DNA of 6,201 nt from PNKC01 sp039917655 (lineage in GTDB: Bacteria > Chloroflexota > Dehalococcoidia > Tepidiformales > Tepidiformaceae): assembly GCA_039917655.1 (NCBI GenBank), contig JBDSJC010000192.1, forward strand, positions 1 through 6,201, given 5' to 3'. Positions 1-6,201 of this stretch are shown one piece after another; the first letter of the stretch is position 1, and every line of letters starts with the position of its first letter. The translations under genes were made by a program, and so were the position numbers. Under the pieces are notes generated by a model that saw only the letters and a program-made list of their open reading frames with translations, was not told the DNA's origin and searched no databases.

Positions 1-1036
1 TGGTGGCGCGCTTCCAGCAGCGCCTCGGGCCCACCAAGACCGGGCCGGCGGGGCTCCTCCAGGGCTTCGCGGACACCATCAAGCTTGTTTCCAAAGAGGA
101 CATCCGCCCAACCAACGCGGACCGCTGGGTGTTTGAATTCGCGCCTTACCTGACGTTCATTCCGGTGCTCATGGTGCTTGCTTCGCTGCCGTTCGCAAAA
201 GATTGGGGCGTGCGCGACCTGAGTCTTGGGATGTTCTACGTGTTCGCCATCCTCGGCCTGAACATCGTCGGCATCCTGATGGCGGGACTCGGTTCGGGGA
301 ACAAGTACGCGCTGCTGGGTGGTGTGCGAGCGGCTGCGCAGATGATCTCCTACGAAATTCCGCTGGTGTTGAGTTTGCTTTCCGTGGCGATGATCGCCGG
401 CACGCTGAACCTCAACGGAATCGCCATGGTGCAGAGTTTCACGCCGGAGAACGCCCAGTACGCGCCGTTCATCTTCCTTCAGCCGCTGGCCTTTGTGATC
501 TTTTTCACGGCGATGCTTTCGGAGCTGCACCGCGCGCCATTCGATATCCCCGTCGCCGAGTCCGAGATCGTGGGCGGCTATTTTGTTGAGTACTCCGGGA
601 TGCGGTGGAGCATGTTCCAGCTGACGGAGTACGCCTCCATGTGGGCGTTCAGCGTGTTCGGCTCGATAGTCTTCCTGGGCGGCTGGGCGGTCCCCAATAC
701 GTACGACTGGTGGGGCCCCGATTGGGCCTGGCAGCTGGGCATCACGTTCATCAAAAGCGTCGCCTGGATCGTGGCGATCATGTGGGTGCGCACCACCGTG
801 CCGCGCCTGCGGATCGATCAACTGATGAGCTTCTGCTGGAAGATCCTGTTGCCGATGGCGCTGCTTCAACTGCTGATGAACGGCTTCATCCTGGTCTACG
901 ATTGGCCGCCGATCCTGCTCACGGTGACCAGTGGCGCGGGGGCCGCGGCGCTGGCCGCGATTATCATCACGCGGGCGATCCGGCGTCCGAAGAGCAAGCT
1001 GGTCGGGACGTACCGCCAGGTGGGAGTGGGTAGCCG

Positions 1037-1040
<4 letters not shown>
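1..1040 (+). CDS. nuoH: NADH-quinone oxidoreductase subunit H, 5'-truncated
   Basis: NuoH is the integral-membrane subunit that joins the peripheral arm of complex I to the membrane arm and forms most of the quinone chamber. The visible part opens directly in the conserved first cytoplasmic loop (RFQQRLGP, then ADTIKLVSKEDIRP), which in the family follows the first transmembrane helix. About 40 N-terminal residues and the real start therefore lie upstream, and the GTG at base 3 is an internal codon. Around visible residues 173-200 is the acidic quinone-loop signature SELHRAPFDIPVAESEIVGG followed by YFVEYSGM, rich in the conserved Glu/Asp/Arg residues of this loop. Several hydrophobic helices follow, then a short basic tail (RRPKSKLVGTYRQ). 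The visible 345 residues plus the missing start match normal family length. The stop overlaps the nuoI start by four bases (ATGA), implying translational coupling. Nothing in the visible part looks broken. Identification is secure. Confidence 0.97.
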
Positions 1041-2650
<1,610 letters not shown>

Positions 2651-2652
2651 CA

Positions 2653-3156
2653 ATGGCAACAGAAGTCCTCTGGTGGATCTTCGCGGCAGCAACGGTCGCG
2701 CTCTCGGCGGGCGTGGTCTTTTCTCGCTCGGTCCTGCATTCGGCAATCTTCCTGATTGGCAGCCTTGCCGGTGTGGGCGCGATGTACGTCTTCCTCACCG
2801 TGGACTTCCTCGCGCTCGTCCAGTTCCTGATCTACGGCGGGGCGGTCACGGTGCTCATCCTGCTGGCGTTGATGCTGACGCGGACCGACCCATCGGGCGC
2901 GCGGGAATCCGTCAACGGCAGCCAGGCGCCGTTTGCGGCGATCGCCGGGGGCGGCCTGCTGGCTATCCTGATTGGCGTTGCGGTTGCCGTGAAATGGCCC
3001 GGCAACGTGGATAGCAAGCCTTCGCAGATCTCGCTCGAGGCGATCAGTAGAACGCTCTTTGTGGACTACGGCCCGCCGTTCGTGTTGGCCTCGGTTCTCT
3101 TGCTAGTAGCCCTGGTAGGGGCGATTATCCTCGCGCGTCAGGAGGAGGGGGAGTAG
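2653..3156 (+). CDS. nuoJ: NADH-quinone oxidoreductase subunit J
   Basis: NuoJ (ND6 homologue) is a small membrane subunit next to NuoH and NuoK. It contributes to the axis that links quinone chemistry to the proton channels. The 167 residues fit the family, and five transmembrane helices are visible at about 6-24, 30-50, 54-77, 93-113 and 141-161. The third helix has the characteristic FLIYGGAVTVLILLALML segment, the Tyr-Gly-Gly region that forms the pi-bulge in known structures. The ATG lies two bases after the nuoI stop. The only upstream purine tract is a G-rich GGGGGCGGG inside the nuoI end, so translation may depend on coupling to nuoI. The protein ends in a short acidic tail (RQEEGE), whose codons also provide the ribosome binding site for nuoK. 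No defect is visible. Confidence 0.95.
   Translation: MATEVLWWIFAAATVALSAGVVFSRSVLHSAIFLIGSLAGVGAMYVFLTVDFLALVQFLIYGGAVTVLILLALMLTRTDPSGARESVNGSQAPFAAIAGGGLLAILIGVAVAVKWPGNVDSKPSQISLEAISRTLFVDYGPPFVLASVLLLVALVGAIILARQEEGE
3140..3153 (+). promoter_or_regulatory. Ribosome binding site of nuoK
   Basis: AGGAGGAGGGGGAG lies inside the last codons of nuoJ, with its purine tract ending 5 bases before the nuoK ATG at 3159. It is the strongest Shine-Dalgarno-like sequence in the window, which supports the nuoK start. Confidence 0.8.
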
Positions 3157-3158
3157 GC

Positions 3159-3467
3159 ATGGTACCTCTCGAAAACTACCTCATCCTGAGTGCCATCCTG
3201 TTCTCGCTTGGCGTCTATGGGGTGCTCGCGAGGCGCAATGCGGTGCTCGTCCTGATGGCCGTGGAGCTGATGCTGAACGCCGTCAGCCTGAACTTCATTG
3301 CCTTCGCCGCCTACCTCGACCCCGAGAAGATCACAGGCGTGATCTTCGCCGTGTTTGTGATTACGGTGGCCGCCGCGGAAGTTGGCCTCGCCCTGGCGAT
3401 CGTTATCCGCCTCTTCCGAAACCAGGCCACGGCCAACGTGGACGAAGCGGTCCAGCTGAAATGGTGA
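3159..3467 (+). CDS. nuoK: NADH-quinone oxidoreductase subunit K
   Basis: NuoK (ND4L homologue) is a three-helix membrane subunit that carries two buried glutamates needed for proton movement between the NuoH/NuoJ region and the antiporter-like subunits. At 102 residues it has the usual length (about 100). The signature VELMLNAVSLNF carries Glu36, and the second membrane glutamate is Glu74 in VAAAEVGLALAI (equivalent to E. coli Glu72). The helices run at about 5-23, 28-50 and 60-86. The start follows a very strong purine-rich ribosome binding site and lies two bases after the nuoJ stop. It ends in TGA at 3465, after which the tight operon packing is broken by the repeat-bearing spacer before nuoL. 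Confidence 0.96.
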   Translation: MVPLENYLILSAILFSLGVYGVLARRNAVLVLMAVELMLNAVSLNFIAFAAYLDPEKITGVIFAVFVITVAAAEVGLALAIVIRLFRNQATANVDEAVQLKW

Positions 3468-3470
3468 CCA

Positions 3471-3582
3471 ACATTTTGGATTTGCGATTGCGGATTTCCG
3501 ATTCCAACGCGAGGCATTGCCCACGGGCGTCCTCACATGCACGGATCCAATCCAAAATCCAAAATCCAAAATCTAAAATTGT
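3471..3582. repeat. AT-rich repeat element between nuoK and nuoL with inverted arms
   Basis: This is an AT-rich island in GC-rich DNA. The left arm (about 3471-3505) is built of GGATTT/GCGATT-like words. The right arm (about 3546-3578) is a 7-base tandem repeat, TCCAAAA, present three times exactly, with a shortened first copy and a TCTAAAA last copy. ATTTTGGATTT at 3473-3483 has a perfect 11-base inverted match, AAATCCAAAAT, at 3562-3572 (and again at 3555-3565), so the arms can pair around a core of about 70-80 bases. The outer ends are also similar when inverted (ACATTTTGGA against ACAATTTTAGA). I recall such AATCCAAAATCC tracts as dispersed intergenic repeats in several environmental phyla. 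I do not recognise a named family and see no target-site duplication. It overlaps the predicted nuoL start. Confidence 0.7.
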
Positions 3583-5513
3583 CGCCGGGGGCACCGTTGG
3601 GGGCTGAACAAGCGTGGCTGCTCGCCGCTATCCCGGCGGGCATGTTCTTTGTCATCGCCTTTTTCGGGCGCTTTCTGCCACGCCAGGGGGACTACCTTGG
3701 CGTGCTGGCCATCGGCACGTCGTTCGTCCTCTCCTTCTTCGTCCTCGCTGATTACCTCAGCTTCTACGACTTCGAAGCAGGAAAAACGGCGATCGCTGAG
3801 TCGATCAAATGGTCGACGGTCGGTGTGGGTGAATCGGCCTTCAAGCTGCGCATGGGCACCTACGTCGACCAGACCACGGTGGTGATGTTCGGCGTGGTCA
3901 CAACCGTCGCGCTGATGGTGAACATCTTTTCGATCGGCTACATGAAGGGCGAACCGCGCTACTACTGGTTTTTCGCCGTGCTCCAACTTTTCGTCGCCTC
4001 GATGTTGATGCTCGTGATGGCGGACAACTTGCTGCTGGTCTACATCTCCTGGGAGCTGGTGGGCGTCTGTTCGTTCCTGCTCATCGGGTTCTACTGGGAG
4101 AAACGGAGCGCCACGGAAGCAGCGAAGAAAGCGTTCATTACTACCCGCATCGGCGATGTGGGGCTGCTGATTGGCATCATCCTGCTCTGGCGCGCGACCG
4201 GCACGTTCAACATCCGCGAGATCATCGAAATCGCGCAGGCCGGCGGCATTGGCTCCACCTACCTCTTCGTCAGCATGCTCTTCGTCTTCCTCGGCTGCAT
4301 GGGTAAGAGCGCGCAAGTCCCGTTCCACGTCTGGCTGCCGGATGCCATGGAGGGCCCGACTCCGGTCAGTGCGTTGATTCACGCGGCGACCATAGTTGTC
4401 GCCGGCGTCTACCTGACGGCCCGCCTGTTGCCGCTCTTCGAAGTGGCCGACGGGACGCTGCTGATCGTGACGATCGTGGGGTTGGTGACGGCCCTGCTCA
4501 CGGGCTTCATGGCGCTCGCGCAGACGGACATCAAGAAAGTGCTCGCCTACTCCACCGTGGGGCAGCTTGGGTTCATGTTCGTGGCTCTCGGGTCCGGGCA
4601 CCCGGACGCCGCAATATTCCACCTGATGACGCACGCCTTCTTTAAGGCGCTGCTCTTCCTTGGCAGCGGGTCGGTGATCCACGCCACGCATCACAACCAG
4701 GAGATGGACAAGCTCGGCGGGCTGTGGAAGAAGATGCCAGTCACGGGCACCACGTTCTTCGTGGGCTCGCTCGCGCTGGCCGGCGTTGTGCCGCTCGCCG
4801 GGTTCTGGAGCAAAGACGAGATTCTGCACGCCACCCAGACTTGGAGCGGGGGCTGGGTGCTGATCCTGCTCGGCTTCGCGGCAGTGATGACGGCGTTCTA
4901 TACCACGCGCCTGTTCATTCGCACCTTTATGGGCGAGCCGAAGGATCGTGACGTGTACGAGCACACGCACGAATCCGGCTTCCTGATGGCCGCGCCGCTG
5001 GTCTTCCTCGGCACACTGGCGGCGGTCTCGGGGTTCGTTATCTGGCACGGCGTGGGCACGGCGCTGGGTTTTCCCGGCGGCTTCACGGAGTTTGTCTTCC
5101 TCGAAGAGCCGGAGCGCTACCACATCGATTGGGCGCTGGCGGGGGGATCTGTGGCGATCGCCGCGGTTGGGATCTCCTTCGGCGCGTGGATCTACTGGGG
5201 AAACAGCACCGCAAAGTCCACACGGCTGGCCAACTGGAGCCCGGGTCTCTACGACATGCTGCGCCACAAGTTCTACTTCGATGAGATCTATCAGAAGGCG
5301 ATTGACCGCGGCCTGCTGGGCTTCAGCTATGTCGTTGCCTGGTTCGACCGCTACGTGGTGAACGACACCGGCATCGATGGCTCGGCGCAGGTGACCGGCT
5401 ACAGCGGCTACATTCTGAAATTTTTGCAGTCCGGGCGCGTGCCCAACTACGCGATGGCGATCACGCTGGGCGTTGTTGGGTTGGCGGTGCTCGGACTGGT
5501 GGTGAGGGCTTAA
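3537..5513 (+). CDS. nuoL: NADH-quinone oxidoreductase subunit L
   Basis: NuoL (ND5 homologue) is the distal antiporter-like subunit of the membrane arm and a proton channel. Hallmarks are Glu173 in SWELVGVCSFLLIGF (E. coli Glu144), Lys257 in GKSAQVPFHVWLPDAMEGPTPV (split here as GKSAQ and VPFHVWLPDA), the SALIHAATIVVAGVY helix, DIKKVLAYSTVGQLG, THAFFKALLFLGSGS and Lys426 in FWSKDEIL. The C-terminal part (residues about 565-658, with FYFDEIYQ) fits the lateral helix and last transmembrane segment. The length of 658 is normal or slightly long. The start is doubtful: the ATG at 3537 has no ribosome binding site, and residues 2-14 are encoded by the AT-rich repeat. The family-like sequence begins near AEQAWLLAAIPAG. 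TTG at 3597, after GGGGG at 3587-3591, is an alternative that removes the first 20 residues. TTG at 3579 is a weaker one. The frame is intact to TAA. Confidence 0.95.
   Translation: MHGSNPKSKIQNLKLSPGAPLGAEQAWLLAAIPAGMFFVIAFFGRFLPRQGDYLGVLAIGTSFVLSFFVLADYLSFYDFEAGKTAIAESIKWSTVGVGESAFKLRMGTYVDQTTVVMFGVVTTVALMVNIFSIGYMKGEPRYYWFFAVLQLFVASMLMLVMADNLLLVYISWELVGVCSFLLIGFYWEKRSATEAAKKAFITTRIGDVGLLIGIILLWRATGTFNIREIIEIAQAGGIGSTYLFVSMLFVFLGCMGKSAQVPFHVWLPDAMEGPTPVSALIHAATIVVAGVYLTARLLPLFEVADGTLLIVTIVGLVTALLTGFMALAQTDIKKVLAYSTVGQLGFMFVALGSGHPDAAIFHLMTHAFFKALLFLGSGSVIHATHHNQEMDKLGGLWKKMPVTGTTFFVGSLALAGVVPLAGFWSKDEILHATQTWSGGWVLILLGFAAVMTAFYTTRLFIRTFMGEPKDRDVYEHTHESGFLMAAPLVFLGTLAAVSGFVIWHGVGTALGFPGGFTEFVFLEEPERYHIDWALAGGSVAIAAVGISFGAWIYWGNSTAKSTRLANWSPGLYDMLRHKFYFDEIYQKAIDRGLLGFSYVVAWFDRYVVNDTGIDGSAQVTGYSGYILKFLQSGRVPNYAMAITLGVVGLAVLGLVVRA
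3587..3599 (+). promoter_or_regulatory. Candidate alternative start region of nuoL (G-rich tract plus TTG)
   Basis: GGGGG at 3587-3591 lies 5 bases before an in-frame TTG at 3597. Starting here would give a protein beginning LGAEQAWLLAAIP (Met in place of Leu), close to the usual NuoL N-terminus, and would leave the repeat outside the coding sequence. The G tract is a weak Shine-Dalgarno match, so this is only a candidate. Confidence 0.35.
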
Positions 5514-5516
5514 CGC

Positions 5517-6201
5517 ATGACCTTCGATGAGGGCCAGGGCTACATCGTCCTCGCCACGCTCGCCGCGCCGCTGCTGGCCGCGCTGATCATCCTCTTCATC
5601 CCCAGCGAACAGAAGATGGCAGTCCGCTACGTCGCGGCGTTCTTCGCGGCCGTCATGCTCGGGCTGTCGATCTACATCTTCGTTGCCTACCAGGTGAACG
5701 GCGAACACATTCAGATGACGCTCAAGTGGGTGTGGGTGGAGAACACCGCCTTCCTCGGCAAGGATGGCATCACCCTCCACCTGGCGGTCGATGGCATATC
5801 CGCGCCGATGGCCCTGCTCACAGGCATCGTCGCCTTCGCAGGCACGATCACCAGTTGGAAGCTGAACTACCGCCCCAAGGATTTCTTCATCCTCTACTTC
5901 ACCCTGCTCGCAGGCGTGTACGGGACGTTCTTCAGCTTCGACCTCTTCGTCTTCTTCTTCTTCTACGAGCTGGCGGTCATGCCGCTCTACCTGCTGATCG
6001 GAGTTTGGGGTTCGACGCGCAAAGAGTACGGCGCAATGAAGCTGACGATGATGCTGGTGGGCGGCTCTGTGCTGATCTGGGTCGGCATCTTCGCCGTCTT
6101 TCACGAGGCGAACCTCGGGACCTTCGATATGCAGCGGCTGTTCGCGGCCGGAAACGACGGCACCCTGAGCCCGACCTTCCAGAAGATCTTCTTCCCGATG
6201 A
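5517..6201 (+). CDS. nuoM: NADH-quinone oxidoreductase subunit M, 3'-truncated
   Basis: NuoM (ND4 homologue) is the middle antiporter-like subunit of the membrane arm and a proton channel related to NuoL. The frame runs open from ATG at 5517 through the window edge, giving 228 codons of a protein usually near 500 residues. The N-terminus MTFDEGQGYIVLATLAAPLL leads into the first helix. LKWVWVE and LAVDGISAPMALLTGIVAF are the conserved segments before and in the next helices. FFFFYELAVMPLYLLIGVWG carries the key channel glutamate (Glu151, E. coli Glu144), and RKEYGAMKLTMMLVGGSVL follows. The start sits three bases after the nuoL stop, with TGAGGG (5503-5508) about 8 bases upstream as ribosome binding site. 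The channel lysines of later helices lie beyond the window. Codon use matches the other genes. Confidence 0.95.
   Translation, partial: MTFDEGQGYIVLATLAAPLLAALIILFIPSEQKMAVRYVAAFFAAVMLGLSIYIFVAYQVNGEHIQMTLKWVWVENTAFLGKDGITLHLAVDGISAPMALLTGIVAFAGTITSWKLNYRPKDFFILYFTLLAGVYGTFFSFDLFVFFFFYELAVMPLYLLIGVWGSTRKEYGAMKLTMMLVGGSVLIWVGIFAVFHEANLGTFDMQRLFAAGNDGTLSPTFQKIFFPM

Noticed and set aside
3465..3536. Possible readthrough fusion of nuoK and nuoL (same frame, no stop between the TGA at 3465 and the ATG at 3537)
   Set aside because: Twenty-three open codons in GC-rich DNA occur easily by chance, the intervening sequence is repeat-derived, and NuoK and NuoL are each complete. There is no readthrough signal that I can see.
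3546..3578. Short tandem repeats resembling a CRISPR array
   Set aside because: The unit is only 7 bases with no spacers; it is a simple tandem repeat.
5944..5967. CTT/TTC-rich run in nuoM as a possible slippage tract
   Set aside because: It encodes the phenylalanine-rich helix just before the conserved channel glutamate, and the frame stays correct on both sides. This is ordinary for a membrane helix.
3573..6104. An 843-residue open frame on the minus strand across nuoL and nuoM
   Set aside because: It is antisense to two clearly conserved genes. Its translation is rich in His/Glu/Arg/Asp, as expected from the complement of GC-rich hydrophobic codons, and has no recognisable domain.

Overview
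The window is part of a bacterial NADH-quinone oxidoreductase (respiratory complex I) operon. All genes are on the + strand in the order nuoH (5' end cut off), nuoI, nuoJ, nuoK, nuoL, nuoM (3' end cut off). This is the standard membrane-arm order, with the 2[4Fe-4S] peripheral-arm subunit NuoI lying between NuoH and NuoJ. Gene junctions are tight: a 4-base overlap for H/I, 2 bases for I/J and J/K, and 3 bases for L/M. The exception is K/L, which holds an AT-rich repeat. I see no internal promoter or terminator, so the block probably forms one transcript that starts before and ends after the window.

The DNA is GC-rich with strong G/C preference at third codon positions, which explains the long antisense shadow ORFs. 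The host is a GC-rich bacterium. The protein style and the AATCCAAAATCC-type intergenic repeat remind me of environmental lineages such as Chloroflexota, Armatimonadota or Planctomycetota. That is an impression from memory, and the window alone cannot place the organism.

Region by region: 1-1040 encodes the NuoH quinone-chamber subunit. 1037-2650 encodes NuoI, whose normal ferredoxin-like core (about the first 150 residues) is followed by roughly 385 extra residues. This tail carries four copies of a basic helical repeat separated by Gly/Ala/Pro-rich linkers. 2653-3156 is NuoJ and 3159-3467 is NuoK. 3468-3596 is the repeat-bearing K/L junction, which overlaps the predicted start of NuoL. 3537-5513 is the antiporter-like NuoL and 5517-6201 is the first 228 codons of antiporter-like NuoM.

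Together these subunits carry electrons through NuoI's two iron-sulfur clusters to quinone at the NuoH interface and couple this to proton translocation through NuoH/J/K and the NuoL and NuoM channels. The two unusual items are the repeat-bearing C-terminal tail of NuoI and the repeat at the nuoK/nuoL junction, which seems to have supplied the first codons of the annotated nuoL frame.
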